Assembly: GCF_002270415.1 (NCBI RefSeq)
Contig: NZ_NNRI01000022.1
Location: 992,001 to 1,056,000 of the forward strand
Reading direction: 5' to 3'
Source: Mesorhizobium sophorae
GTDB taxonomy: Bacteria; Pseudomonadota; Alphaproteobacteria; Rhizobiales; Rhizobiaceae
Length of the DNA stretch: 64,000 nucleotides
In this document: piece after piece, positions 25,356-33,545 of the stretch
Layout: each line of letters begins with the position of its first letter
Position numbering within the stretch: position 1 is the stretch's first letter
Notes under the pieces: model-generated
The model's input: the letters and a program-made list of their open reading frames with translations, nothing else
Told to the model about the DNA's origin: nothing
Databases searched by the model: none
Position numbers and translations under genes: made by a program

Positions 25356-25892
25356 TCAGCTTGTATGATCCAGCAGTCTGGTTGTGGGACCACGACGATG
25401 TTCGGTATGGGTGCGGTCGATGCCTTCCACGGTGATCGCGAACGTCCCGTTCTCTATCCTTCCTATCCAGCCTTTGGCTTTCAGATACCAAAGATGAAAC
25501 TCCAGATGTTCACGCGGGCAGTCGGCCATGCGTTCGAGTTCTGTATCGCCAATGCCGGGATTGTTGACGTCTTGTCGGCGTTTGACATAGAGCAACGAGA
25601 GCACTTTGGCCTGAATGACGGCGTCCCGTTCTATGCCTTTGGCGTTGCTGGCTTCCTCGCTCAACTCGCGGCGAATGTTCAAATGCTCTTTATACTCGAT
25701 GTCGTACTGCGCGCGCTTGACCGGATCTTTGAGCGTATTGTGGGCATCTATGATTTCACTGAAGCGAGATTCGTCGCCGGTATCCCGGTTGTCGGGATGG
25801 TAGCGCATGGCAAAATAACGAAATATCCGTTCTATCGTTTCCGAGTTGGCGTTCGGACTGATTTCCAGAAGTTCATAGTAGTCAATGAACAA
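25356..25892 (-). CDS. J-domain (DnaJ-like) protein
   Basis: A 178-aa protein starting with a J domain: DYYELLEISPNANSETIERIF, the HPD tripeptide at residues 32-34 (RYHPDN) and DAHNTLKDPVKRAQYD. The C-terminal ~90 residues resemble a small helical/winged-helix module (LYVKRRQDVNNPGIGDTELE, LEFHLWYLKAKGWIGRI, GTFAITVEGID). It lacks the Gly/Phe and zinc regions of DnaJ itself. It is probably a specialised Hsp70 co-chaperone. Confidence 0.85.
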   Translation of the reverse strand: MFIDYYELLEISPNANSETIERIFRYFAMRYHPDNRDTGDESRFSEIIDAHNTLKDPVKRAQYDIEYKEHLNIRRELSEEASNAKGIERDAVIQAKVLSLLYVKRRQDVNNPGIGDTELERMADCPREHLEFHLWYLKAKGWIGRIENGTFAITVEGIDRTHTEHRRGPTTRLLDHTS

Positions 25893-25941
25893 ATCGGCGC
25901 TCCCACGACACCACCGTCAGGCAATACATTGGTCTTATAAG

Positions 25942-25986
25942 ACAAAGGGCCTGGCCGCGAAAGAGTTGCGATCACAGGCCCTTGTC
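25942..25986. terminator. hairpin near DnaJ-like gene start side
   Basis: GACAAAGGGCCTG pairs with CAGGCCCTTGTC around an ~21-nt loop. It is upstream of the minus-strand J-domain gene, so it may end a plus-strand transcript or be a regulatory stem. Confidence 0.35.
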
Positions 25987-26129
25987 GTCGGGTTCGCTTA
26001 AAGAGTGCGCCTGTTGTCGCGCAGTCGCAAGCTGGACCATGGTCCGTGGACCTGAGATGGTAAATGCAGCGTCAAAATGCCTGACATAACGGTCAGCGGC
26101 GGCACGAGCCTAGTTAGATGCTGCGATCT

Positions 26130-26235
26130 CCAGCCAAAGCGCGTCGCGTTTGAACGTATTCAGGCGACGCGCTTTGGGTCTTTGTGTTGTGCATTTCGTT
26201 TATCCCAAAACCGGCCACTTTTGGGCACATGCACT
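26130..26235. repeat. RIME1-like palindromic repeat, copy 1
   Basis: A ~105-bp element with two palindromes: AAAGCGCGTCGC.../...GCGACGCGCTTT, and CCCAAAACCGG.../...CACTTTTGGG. The same element recurs at 35288-35392. It fits the rhizobial intergenic mosaic element class. Confidence 0.75.
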
Positions 26236-26431
26236 AACCGCGCGGTCTAGCCTCCGGCCCTGGTCTGCTTTCCGACGGGCTTGCGGCCAATCTGGCGGAT
26301 CGCCTGTCTCTCAGCCACAAGGTTGTCTTTTTTCTTGCCAGCAGCTCATCGCGATCGCCTTCCGCGCCATGCTTCGCGGCAATCGCATAGTCGGCCCTGT
26401 TCGTTCGATAATCGTCCTTTTGCACAGACAT
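26234..26431 (-). CDS. small basic hypothetical protein
   Basis: A 65-aa protein with a strong GGAGGAAGC ribosome site. It is highly charged and helical (MSVQKDDYRTNRADYAIAAK, then RKKTTLWLRDRRSARLAASP) and probably partly disordered. Its 3' end abuts the RIME1-like repeat, which may have replaced the original C terminus. Unrecognised. Confidence 0.55.
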   Translation of the reverse strand: MSVQKDDYRTNRADYAIAAKHGAEGDRDELLARKKTTLWLRDRRSARLAASPSESRPGPEARPRG

Positions 26432-26690
26432 TGCTTCCTCCCGTGCCGCGGGCGTTTTTCCCCTTGGCCCGCGCAGGACTAGCTAAATGCCGGTGCACCG
26501 CGCGAGTCTACAAATTGGGGATTGTATTAAAATGATACAGGCCGCCGTCGCGCCTGCCTCTCGTTGTTTTTGATGGCGTCTGCCTGGCTCGGTGCCTCCT
26601 TGGAGCCTGCAAGATGGAGCCTGCAAGATGGAGCCGGCAAGGAAACCTGGACGCGAGCTACTCCGACAAATCCAACCCGCCGTGAACGGC

Positions 26691-27038
26691 TCAGTCCACG
26701 ATGATCTGTCCCTCGACATCTCCGTCGATGCTCATCCCACTCATGCGGTGATGCCAAAAGAGGCACTGGGCCGAATGATGGACAAATGTGCCGTGGTCGT
26801 CCCGCGTCGCGTACTCAATCGTTGCGACACGGGCGGCGAAATCTTCTTCGGCATGCAGGAGCCGATAGCCGTCGTATAGGCGAACAGACCTGACTGTGCT
26901 GACGGCCGAAGCGGTCCTGAGTGCCGACATCATCCTGACGGCCGAATCGCACGCCGGTATCATGCCCCAGCGCTCGCCATCGGCGTGTGCAGACAGAGCC
27001 GCCGTTACCAATAGTGCTGCCAGGCAAACGCGCTTCAT
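26691..27038 (-). CDS. exported hypothetical protein
   Basis: A 115-aa secreted protein with signal peptide MKRVCLAALLVTAALSAHA. The mature part contains GMIPACDSAVRMMSALRTAS, LLHAEEDFAARVATIEYAT and AQCLFWHHRMSGM; two cysteines may pair. Function unknown. Confidence 0.65.
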   Translation of the reverse strand: MKRVCLAALLVTAALSAHADGERWGMIPACDSAVRMMSALRTASAVSTVRSVRLYDGYRLLHAEEDFAARVATIEYATRDDHGTFVHHSAQCLFWHHRMSGMSIDGDVEGQIIVD

Positions 27039-27169
27039 CGCCTCGCCTTTCGCCAGCCCACTGCCAGCGCTTCATGCCGTCAATTCGTGAGGTGCTTTCG
27101 CCAACGGTCAGCCTGATTGGCGCCGGATGATGGTGGACCTTGCCAAGTTCCCTTGAGAGCTCGCGATTT

Positions 27170-27319
27170 TTACGCGGTCTGAATCTGTTCGGGAGGCATC
27201 CTGTCTGACATTGCAATCAACCGTGCACCGGCAAAGGCGGCCAGAATTGTGAACACCGCAGTGATGTTTAGGAACGCAAGAACGATCCCGCCCTGGTCAT
27301 AGCAACTGGCGAATTCCAT
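27170..27319 (-). CDS. 49-aa single-pass membrane protein
   Basis: A short frame starting at ATG 27319 behind AAGGGGTGAAA. The product MEFASCYDQGG... has one hydrophobic helix (IVLAFLNITAVFTILAAFAGA) and a polar C-terminal tail (MSDRMPPEQIQTA). It fits the set of small membrane peptides in this region. Confidence 0.5.
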   Translation of the reverse strand: MEFASCYDQGGIVLAFLNITAVFTILAAFAGARLIAMSDRMPPEQIQTA

Positions 27320-27412
27320 GACATTTCACCCCTTGAAACCACCGTGCATGATGACTCCAGATCAGGCGAAATACAAGCTACCGCTAATGGAGGTAGTGGG
27401 TCAGTTTGAAAT

Positions 27413-27715
27413 TCAGGAATTCAGATCGGTAACAGGATTCGCGTAAACGACGATTCCATAGCCTTGTTGCAGCGCAGTCTCCGCAGCATTTCGCAAGGCG
27501 TCATCGCCGATCGAAGAAATTTCAATGGCAAGCTTTTTAGCGTCTCTCAGCTCGATCTGCTCCCAGCCGCATGTGGTCAGAAACCGTGGCGTCGATGAAA
27601 GCGCGGACTCCAAATCATCGGTATTTGCAAAAACCAAGAGTGCGTGGCGTTCCCCATCGGGATACTCATGATGCTTCTCCGCACAAGCTACAACTTTCAA
27701 TATATGAACGCTCAT
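27413..27715 (-). CDS. hypothetical protein
   Basis: A 100-aa alpha/beta protein (VHILKVVACAEKHH, ERHALLVFANTDDLESAL, GWEQIELRDAKKLAIEISS, GYGIVVYANPV). The ATG overlaps the stop of the transposase-tail remnant as ATGA and has GAGG upstream. It is probably cytoplasmic and of unknown function. A similar compact fold is common among small rhizobial proteins. Confidence 0.65.
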   Translation of the reverse strand: MSVHILKVVACAEKHHEYPDGERHALLVFANTDDLESALSSTPRFLTTCGWEQIELRDAKKLAIEISSIGDDALRNAAETALQQGYGIVVYANPVTDLNS

Positions 27716-27840
27716 TTAGCCTCTCGTACTTTCTTGTAGGGACCGCGCACCACTGGCTTTTCGGCTTCCTTGGCCTCGATCAGCGCAACGATGTCGGCGA
27801 TCTCCCAAAGCCTGCTAATGACGCGGGCGGCCGGTAGTGT
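27712..27840 (-). pseudogene. transposase C-terminal remnant
   Basis: The frame reads LPAARVISRLWEIADIVALI..., then KPVVRGPYKK and a stop. This resembles the C-terminal tail of rhizobial transposases that end in PAMAAG...LW...DI...RGPYKK. There is no start codon. It ends in the ATGA overlap with the next gene. Confidence 0.5.
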
Positions 27841-27841
27841 C

Positions 27842-28126
27842 TCAGTCTGAAATAAGCGGAATGATCAGCACGCCGACGACTTCGATGAGGGGGATTACCA
27901 CGTAGATAGCAAGAAAGCCGGCAATCCACATCCCGATTTTGACCAGCCAGGACGAATGAAGGGTCGCCCTCCAAGCGAAAAATGCGCTCGCGACGCCCAA
28001 ACCCAATGCGACGATGCCAATGACCGGAGACCGCGTCATTGGCAGCATTAGATCACCAAAAAGTAGAAAGATCGCGGCAATGAAGATTAGCTGGGCCGCG
28101 AGCCCAAATAGAAACGCGCGTTTCAC
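27842..28126 (-). CDS. small multi-pass membrane protein
   Basis: A 94-aa inner-membrane protein with three hydrophobic helices (FGLAAQLIFIAAIFLLFGDL, SPVIGIVALGLGVASAFFAW, IGMWIAGFLAIYVVIPLIEVV) and almost no soluble part. Unrecognised. It lies between two transposase-tail remnants. Confidence 0.65.
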   Translation of the reverse strand: MKRAFLFGLAAQLIFIAAIFLLFGDLMLPMTRSPVIGIVALGLGVASAFFAWRATLHSSWLVKIGMWIAGFLAIYVVIPLIEVVGVLIIPLISD

Positions 28127-28141
28127 GCGGCCCTCCCGGTG

Positions 28142-28303
28142 CTATCTTTTATAGGCATCAGGCGACGGCTTTCGTTTGTAAGTGCCGCGCGGCCCCGGCC
28201 TCGGCGCAACTGCATTCATCTTCTCGCAAAGATCGTCCGTTGACCAGAGCGTAGCGGAAACGCCAGCGGCCATTGCTGGCGTCATCTTCAGCGTCTTGTG
28301 CAT
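28142..28303 (-). CDS. transposase-tail-derived small protein
   Basis: A 53-aa frame beginning MHKTLKMTPAMAAGVSATLW and ending with a PRPGPRGTYKRK-type basic tail, which is the recurrent C terminus of a rhizobial transposase group. Unlike the neighbouring remnant it keeps an ATG with AAGGAAA just upstream, so it may still be translated. It could be a relic or a co-opted peptide. Confidence 0.45.
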   Translation of the reverse strand: MHKTLKMTPAMAAGVSATLWSTDDLCEKMNAVAPRPGPRGTYKRKPSPDAYKR

Positions 28304-28381
28304 TTTCCTTCGCCCGCGTAGGCGAGCGGACAGAGGGCACGCGTTGGTGGGGGGCCTGGTCACCTGGCCGCAATCGCGGCG

Positions 28382-29179
28382 CTAGCGTACTCGCCAGCCG
28401 AACACAAGCCGGTAGGCGATTGCCGACACTATGGCCCCTATTTGTGCGTCGAGGGCGAGCGTGCCGATCGGGTTCGGCCACGGGGCAAGCGCATACTGCA
28501 GACACCCTACAGCAAATGCGACAAGCGCCCCCAGGATGATTGCTTGCTTGAAGGAAATAATGACGTGTCCGGGGGCCTTCCCGAGAGGCATTCCCGCTGG
28601 CCGATCTGAAGACAAATTTCCGGCCGTCGAAAGAATGGCAGAGTGAGCCCCGGCCACCGCGCTCACCGGCTCGGCTTCGTTGTTCAGTGCCTGCTGCCGA
28701 TAGGTGTTAAGGACTTCGACCATCTTCTCAGTCGATAGCGGCCATCCCGAACCGGACAGGCCAAGCTCCATCCCAGGCCTCCGGTTCAACGGCGTCTTGG
28801 CGCCAAGTTCGAAGCGAAAGCCGATCGACTTGTAGCGGTTCTGCTTCCGGACGTGAAAGCCTTGAATGTCCCGCCATGCAATCTTCAACGGAGATCGAAC
28901 AAAGCCGCCGCCGATCGCAAACCCACTCCCGTCAAGGATCAAAGCACGCGGGCGGATGAACGATAATGCGCCGCCCAGCGCAGCCAGTCCGAAGAAGACT
29001 ATGGCAACCCATCCCACGACTTCGTACTTGACCGCGACCAGGCCAGATTGAGCGGCGAAGTCGCGGACCATATGAACTCCCATCCAAACGAAGGCGATGC
29101 CTCCGAGGAGATAGAAAAGGCTCTTAGCGCGTGACCCTCTTATGGTCCGAGGCTCGACTGGTTCGGTCGCGTCCTGCAT
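28382..29179 (-). CDS. STM3941-like membrane/PH-type protein
   Basis: A 265-aa protein. After an N-terminal segment come two TM helices (LFYLLGGIAFVWMGVHMV, VVGWVAIVFFGLAALGGALSF), then a PH-like domain (ALILDGSGFAIGGGFV, IAWRDIQGFHVRKQ, IGFRFELGAK, MVEVLNTYRQQAL), as in the STM3941 family. A third hydrophobic stretch near the C terminus extends the family length. ATG 29179 follows GGGGGAAA. The role is unknown. Confidence 0.65.
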   Translation of the reverse strand: MQDATEPVEPRTIRGSRAKSLFYLLGGIAFVWMGVHMVRDFAAQSGLVAVKYEVVGWVAIVFFGLAALGGALSFIRPRALILDGSGFAIGGGFVRSPLKIAWRDIQGFHVRKQNRYKSIGFRFELGAKTPLNRRPGMELGLSGSGWPLSTEKMVEVLNTYRQQALNNEAEPVSAVAGAHSAILSTAGNLSSDRPAGMPLGKAPGHVIISFKQAIILGALVAFAVGCLQYALAPWPNPIGTLALDAQIGAIVSAIAYRLVFGWRVR

Positions 29180-29482
29180 GATTTCCCCCGACACTTTCCT
29201 CGCATTCCTGCTGGGACTTTGCATGGGCTGAAGCCGCAACAGAAATTGTCGCAGCCACGATCAATATTCGCGTTCTTGGCCAGCCATTGCTCGCCCCTAA
29301 GTATTCCCCAACGGCAGCATCGCGCCAGTCGAGCGCAAATTCAAGCCGGCTCCCCGAAGGGAGTAGCTGACGCCGGCGGAGGGTAATCGTGGGACGTGAT
29401 CTGCGAGAAATAATGGCCCGCTGCGCGTTCGCTGCAATCCGCCAGCGCTTATTCGACGGATATTTGACGCATCCAGGGTTCT

Positions 29483-29556
29483 TGGTTCCCGCTCATGGGC
29501 TCGAACCACGATTCACGCCTTCAAAGGGCGCTGTCCTACCATTAGACGAAGCGGGA
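29483..29556 (-). tRNA. tRNA-Gln (anticodon TTG)
   Basis: The minus strand folds into a full cloverleaf. The acceptor is TCCCGCT/AGCGGGA, the D stem GTCT/GGAC, the anticodon stem GCGCC/GGCGT with loop CTTTGAA, and the T stem CGTGG/CCATG with loop TTCGAGC. A discriminator A and encoded CCA follow. The anticodon TTG decodes CAA (Gln). The U1-A72 end is compatible with tRNA-Gln. Confidence 0.85.
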
Positions 29557-29663
29557 AAATGCAACCTGCGCCGACACCCCTAGCCGGTTCGCGCGCCGGG
29601 ATCAACGCGATCCTCTTGAGATCGGGTAACTGGCGATCGGCAATTGGCGGTAAGCCGTCACCG

Positions 29664-29954
29664 TCAAGGGACACGGCCAACCGGCTCGGCGCACCTGTGG
29701 ACCGGGCAGCGGCCGTCACGGGTCGGGACATAGGCCGACATCGGAACGTCGGGCCAGTCGCATTCGTTGCCGAACTGCCTGACATAGCGGTCATAGGTGT
29801 TGGGGCCGGTGGTCAGCACCACGGCGCGGCGGCTCTGGATCAGTTGTTGGAGCTGTTGGCAGCTCATTGTGCGGGTGTCGGGCCGGGCCTCGGTGAGACC
29901 GGTCGCGGCGAGCAGCATCGCTACAGTCGTCAAGGCAGTTCGATGGATGGGCAT
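29664..29954 (-). CDS. exported hypothetical protein, paralogue 1
   Basis: A 96-aa secreted protein with signal peptide MPIHRTALTTVAMLLAATGL and the conserved body SCQQLQQLIQSRRAVVLTTG, PNTYDRYVRQFGNECDWP and YVPTRDGRCPVHRC. Four cysteines suggest two disulfides. It is ~80% identical by eye to the next gene; the last ~8 residues differ because the 3' ends diverged. Confidence 0.75.
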   Translation of the reverse strand: MPIHRTALTTVAMLLAATGLTEARPDTRTMSCQQLQQLIQSRRAVVLTTGPNTYDRYVRQFGNECDWPDVPMSAYVPTRDGRCPVHRCAEPVGRVP

Positions 29955-30090
29955 GGTGGTTACCTCAGCGGTTCACGTACCAAGCAAACGTGTCACGCAA
30001 AACTCGCATCCCCGCCAGCGGTTTCGCAACAGCGCGATCCTATTTTAATCGAGTAACTGGCGATCGGCAATTGGCGGCAAGCCGTCGCCG

Positions 30091-30384
30091 TCAATCCGGG
30101 AGATCGCCGATCGCCTGGTCGCAGCGGTAGACCGGGCAGCTGCCGTCACGGGTCGGGACATAGGCCGACGTCGGCACCTCCGGCCAGTCGCATTCGATGC
30201 CGAATTGCCTGACATAGCGGTCATAGGTGTTGGGGCCGGTGGTCAGCACCACGGCGCGGCGGCTCTGGATCAGCTGCTGAAGCTCCTGGCAGCCCATCGT
30301 GCGGGTGTCGGGCCGGGCCCCGGCGAGGCTGGTTGCGGCAAGCAGCATGGCCGCTGTCGTCAAAGCAATTCGGCGGATGAGCAT
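30091..30384 (-). CDS. exported hypothetical protein, paralogue 2
   Basis: A 97-aa copy in the second tandem unit: signal peptide MLIRRIALTTAAMLLAATSL, then GCQELQQLIQSRRAVVLTTG, PNTYDRYVRQFGIECDWPEV and SCPVYRCDQAIGDLPD. The spacing of the four cysteines matches paralogue 1. The start at 30384 is aligned with the paralogue's start; an ATG-like upstream extension is not needed. Confidence 0.75.
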   Translation of the reverse strand: MLIRRIALTTAAMLLAATSLAGARPDTRTMGCQELQQLIQSRRAVVLTTGPNTYDRYVRQFGIECDWPEVPTSAYVPTRDGSCPVYRCDQAIGDLPD

Positions 30385-30514
30385 GGCGTACCTCAGCGTT
30401 TCACATACCAAGCAAACGTGTCACCCGAAACTCGCATCCCTGCCAGCGGTTCCGCAACAGCCAGTTGGCCGTTTTTTGCGGCGCAACCAAATGCCGCGTC
30501 GCGCATTGCTGGGG

Positions 30515-30694
30515 ATGGACGGCAGGAAGCCTTACGAGACCCCGCAATGGCCACCCGGAGACGAGGATCGCGAAGCCATGTGTTGTTCCTTCTGCGGCGG
30601 CCGCGACCACCGCTACGAGGATTGTCCGCAACGGTATCCCGAGGCCGATCCTCCGCTTGACGCCCCGGACGACGCCGCCCCCGAACCGAACTGA
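30515..30694 (+). CDS. CCHC zinc-knuckle miniprotein
   Basis: A 59-aa frame whose core CSFCGGRDHRYEDC has the exact C-x2-C-x4-H-x4-C spacing of a retroviral-type zinc knuckle. It is flanked by an N-terminal PYETPQWPPGDED and a C-terminal Pro/Asp-rich tail. Zinc knuckles usually bind single-stranded nucleic acids, but short bacterial stand-alone examples are not well characterised. The ribosome site is weak, and ATG 30491 is an alternative start. Confidence 0.55.
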   Translation: MDGRKPYETPQWPPGDEDREAMCCSFCGGRDHRYEDCPQRYPEADPPLDAPDDAAPEPN

Positions 30695-30848
30695 TTGCGA
30701 AGCTTTTGGTCCGCGCCCTTCGGTGGCTGTCGCCGTCGGCCAATGAATGTCGCGCGCCGATTGCAACCAAACGCGCCACCACGCATTGGTGGGCATGGGG
30801 TGGAATGTCGTCACGCCGTGAGGGCGACGTGACGGGGGAAGGTGGGCA

Positions 30849-31925
30849 ATGACAGAATTGGCAAGCATCAACGGTCCGATGGACCCTCCCGCCGACGCAC
30901 GGCTGGCGGCTATTGTCGATTCATCCTTCGACGCCATCATCAGCAAGGATTTGAACAGCATCATCACCAGTTGGAACGGGGCGGCGCAGCGCATGTTCGG
31001 CTACACCGCCGAGGAGGCTGTCGGGCAATCGGTGCTGATGCTCATTCCCGATCACCTCAGGGATGAAGAGGTCGACATCATCGGCCGGGTTCGCAATGGC
31101 CAACTCGTGGCCAGCTACGAGACGATCCGGCGCCGCAAGGATGGCGGGTTCATTGCCGTATCGCTGACCGTCTCGCCGATCAGAAACGCAACGGGCGAGA
31201 TCGTCGGCGCCTCGAAGATCGCCCGCGACATCACCGCGACCAAGGAGAGCGAGCGCCGGATCAGGCTGTTGTTGCGGGAGGTGAACCATCGCGTCAAGAA
31301 CCAGTTCGCGGTGATCCTCTCGATGGTCAGGGAGACAAGCAAGCGCTCGACCGATCCGCGCGAATTCGAAGAGCTGATCCGCTCCCGCATCATGGCGCTG
31401 TCGCGGTCGCACGACCTGCTGGTCAACTCGGAATGGGCGGGCGCCAGCCTCTTCGACCTCATCCAGGAGCAGCTCAAGCCGTTCGGCCACGAGGCACAGG
31501 TATCGCTGTCGGGACCGCTGCTGACCTTGCAGCCCAACGCCGTGCAAAATCTCGGCATGGCATTTCACGAGCTTGGCACCAACTCTTCCAAATATGGCGC
31601 TCTGGCGGTCGATGCCGGGAGGCTCGAGATCACCTGGCAGATCGCCGCCGGTGCTTCGGGCAAGCGGGAAATCCATCTCGTCTGGGACGAGACGATGCCG
31701 GTGCCTGCAGGCGACCGGCCAGGGGGACGGCAAGACGAAGCCACGCGCAAGGGCTTTGGCACGGTCGTCCTGCAGCGGGTCGCGCCGCAATCGCTGAACG
31801 GCTCGGCCGTCCTGGAGCGCAACCCGGGTCGTGTCAGCTGGTCGCTGACGGCGCCGGTGGAATCGATCGTCGTTCCGCAGCTCGGCGCCGAAATGGCTGC
31901 CGCGGAGTCGTCTTTCGACCTGTGA
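30849..31925 (+). CDS. PAS-HWE sensor histidine kinase
   Basis: A 358-aa cytoplasmic sensor kinase. Residues ~18-130 are a PAS domain (FDAIISKDLNSIITSWNGAA, GYTAEEAVGQSVLMLIP). It lacks the flavin-binding Cys motif of LOV domains. The HWE-type kinase follows, with phospho-acceptor His147 in LLLREVNHRVKNQFAVIL and the N-box HELGTNSSKYGAL (Asn245). This class is typical of rhizobia and often feeds general-stress or light/redox pathways. No response regulator is adjacent, so it is an orphan. The ATG follows GGGGGAAGG. Confidence 0.9.
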   Translation: MTELASINGPMDPPADARLAAIVDSSFDAIISKDLNSIITSWNGAAQRMFGYTAEEAVGQSVLMLIPDHLRDEEVDIIGRVRNGQLVASYETIRRRKDGGFIAVSLTVSPIRNATGEIVGASKIARDITATKESERRIRLLLREVNHRVKNQFAVILSMVRETSKRSTDPREFEELIRSRIMALSRSHDLLVNSEWAGASLFDLIQEQLKPFGHEAQVSLSGPLLTLQPNAVQNLGMAFHELGTNSSKYGALAVDAGRLEITWQIAAGASGKREIHLVWDETMPVPAGDRPGGRQDEATRKGFGTVVLQRVAPQSLNGSAVLERNPGRVSWSLTAPVESIVVPQLGAEMAAAESSFDL

Positions 31926-32064
31926 GGGTCCGGCCCGGTCGGTTCACCTAACCTTTGGGCGCTGCATCGACTTGAACTCAACCCGGCTTCGCCGGCGGCC
32001 AACCTTTTCCATCGACAGGCGTTGTCCCCCGTGAAGGGAAGCGGCCGGGAACAAGGAGGCCGAG

Positions 32065-32355
32065 ATGAGAATCCTCGCCATCGTGCCATTCACCCTGCTG
32101 GCGCTGTCGGCAGCGGCGCAAACGGGTCAGCAGCAGGACCCTGGGTCGCAGACCGACAAATGCCGGGTCCAGACCGAACAGGGCGCAAAACAGCAGCCTG
32201 GCAGCGACAATCTGACGGACACGCTCGATGACTGCGGCGGTGTGCTGAAACCGCCTGCCACCGGCGATCAGGGGATGGCCACGCCGGCCCCCGATGAAGG
32301 CAAGACACCGGTCATCAAGCCGGGCGAAGTGCCGGCCCAGCCGCCGGCACAGTAG
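32065..32355 (+). CDS. exported Pro/Gln-rich hypothetical protein
   Basis: A 96-aa secreted protein with signal peptide MRILAIVPFTLLALSAAA. A low-complexity mature part is rich in Gln, Pro and Asp, with two cysteines (DKCRVQ, DDCGG), and ends GEVPAQPPAQ. The ribosome site AAGGAGG is ideal. It is known to me only as a rhizobial hypothetical protein. Confidence 0.7.
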   Translation: MRILAIVPFTLLALSAAAQTGQQQDPGSQTDKCRVQTEQGAKQQPGSDNLTDTLDDCGGVLKPPATGDQGMATPAPDEGKTPVIKPGEVPAQPPAQ

Positions 32356-32376
32356 GAGGCACGGCAGCCGAAAGGA

Positions 32377-32622
32377 TTAGCGGACCAGCACGCCGGCCTG
32401 GTTGCACAGGGCAACGAAAGCTTCCTGCGCCTGGGCGGCACCCGCCTTGTTTTCCAGCGCCGCTTCGACCTGCTCGCGCGCGGCCTGATAGAACGGGCCG
32501 CGCTCGGCCTGCGGCCAGTCGATCAGGATTTCGCTGGCATCCTTCAGCGTGGTGATGTCGCGGATCGTGTCCGAGCCATGCGGCCTGATCCGCATCGGTG
32601 TCGACAGCATCGGCTCGGCCAT
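32377..32622 (-). CDS. DUF982 domain protein
   Basis: An 81-aa DUF982 member (MRIRPHGSDTIRDITTLKDA, LIDWPQAERGPFYQAAREQ, AFVALCNQAGVLVR). ATG 32622 is behind a GGGAAAACAGGA site. It follows a second DUF982 gene 13 nt upstream on the same strand, so they are one operon. Function unknown. Confidence 0.75.
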   Translation of the reverse strand: MAEPMLSTPMRIRPHGSDTIRDITTLKDASEILIDWPQAERGPFYQAAREQVEAALENKAGAAQAQEAFVALCNQAGVLVR

Positions 32623-32635
32623 TCCTGTTTTCCCG

Positions 32636-32860
32636 CTAATGAAGGAGTTTTGCTTCGCGCGCGGCGTCGACCATCGCCCGCATCGCCTTTTCCGGCGGCG
32701 TCCAGCCATCCAGTGCATCGCGGCAGCTGCGCAATGCCGCCCGGTAGCGCCGGCCCTGGCCCGCCGGCCAGTCGCCGAGGCATTCGAGGCTTTCCCAGGC
32801 ACTGCGCACCACGCGCTCGCGCCCGGGGCTAAATTTCAGTCTGATCGGATGGGGAAACAT
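32636..32860 (-). CDS. DUF982 domain protein
   Basis: A 74-aa DUF982 member (FPHPIRLKFSPGRERVVRSA, CLGDWPAGQGRRYRAALRSC, AMVDAAREAKLLH). The start at 32860 matches the family N terminus; ATG 32896 is an alternative. It probably arose with its downstream neighbour by duplication. Confidence 0.7.
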   Translation of the reverse strand: MFPHPIRLKFSPGRERVVRSAWESLECLGDWPAGQGRRYRAALRSCRDALDGWTPPEKAMRAMVDAAREAKLLH

Positions 32861-32999
32861 CTTGTCGTTCAACGGTCGTCTCCGTGACTGGTGCATGCCG
32901 CCCGAAAGGTGCGCGGAGGTTTCGGGACGTCATGCACAAAACGAGGCGCCGGTTAACGTCGGCAACAGGGCAGGGTTCCCTGCCTTCGAGATCAAAATT

Positions 33000-33443
33000 T
33001 CAGTCGCCCGCAACGGCGTCCGACAAGGGCCTCGGCGGCGGCAATTCAGCGGCGTTCGCCGTTGGCCGGTCATGCTCGAACTGCTCGGTGCCGGGCAAGG
33101 CATGCAGCCATGTCTCGCGCCGGCTGGTCCACAACTCGTATTCGGGCATGAGATCGGTCGGCGCGATGTCGAGGCTGCCGATCATCACCTCGGCCTCGTT
33201 GTCGTCGACCCAGGCAACACGACCGCCGCAAGTCGGGCAAAAGCTTCGCGTGCCATAGGAACTGACGATGCCCGTCGTCTCGAAGGCCTCGCGCGGCCAG
33301 ATGGCATAGGCCGAATAGACCGAGCCGCTGGCCTTGCGGCAGTCCTTGCAATGGCAGAGCCCGATTCTGAGCGGCGCGCCGTGGACCTCGAACTGCACGC
33401 CCCCGCACAGGCAACTGCCGGTCCTGCGTATGGTGTCGGACAT
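33000..33443 (-). CDS. GFA/CENP-V-type zinc protein
   Basis: A 147-aa protein of the glutathione-dependent formaldehyde-activating (GFA) family. The zinc-binding cysteines are all present: Cys11/Cys13 (SCLCGG), Cys30/32/35 (CHCKDC) and Cys69/72 (CPTCGG). The family name does not establish formaldehyde activity; most members are of unknown role. Cytoplasmic and monocistronic. Confidence 0.85.
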   Translation of the reverse strand: MSDTIRRTGSCLCGGVQFEVHGAPLRIGLCHCKDCRKASGSVYSAYAIWPREAFETTGIVSSYGTRSFCPTCGGRVAWVDDNEAEVMIGSLDIAPTDLMPEYELWTSRRETWLHALPGTEQFEHDRPTANAAELPPPRPLSDAVAGD

Positions 33444-33545
33444 GATGCGACCTCCATCTTGTCAGTCTGCTGCGGGGCCGGGCGGGACAGGAGATCGTCC
33501 CAGATGTTTCGTCCAGGACAAAGCCCCATCCCGATCCCATTGGAC

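Larger units (their letters stand above)
29609..30458. repeat. ~427-bp direct tandem duplication
   Basis: Two consecutive units start at GATCCT (29609 and 30036). They share the TAACTGGCGATCGGCAATTG stretch and then the whole small exported-protein gene and its upstream region (ACCAAGCAAACGTGTCAC). Differences accumulate at the 3' ends of the genes. Confidence 0.8.
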
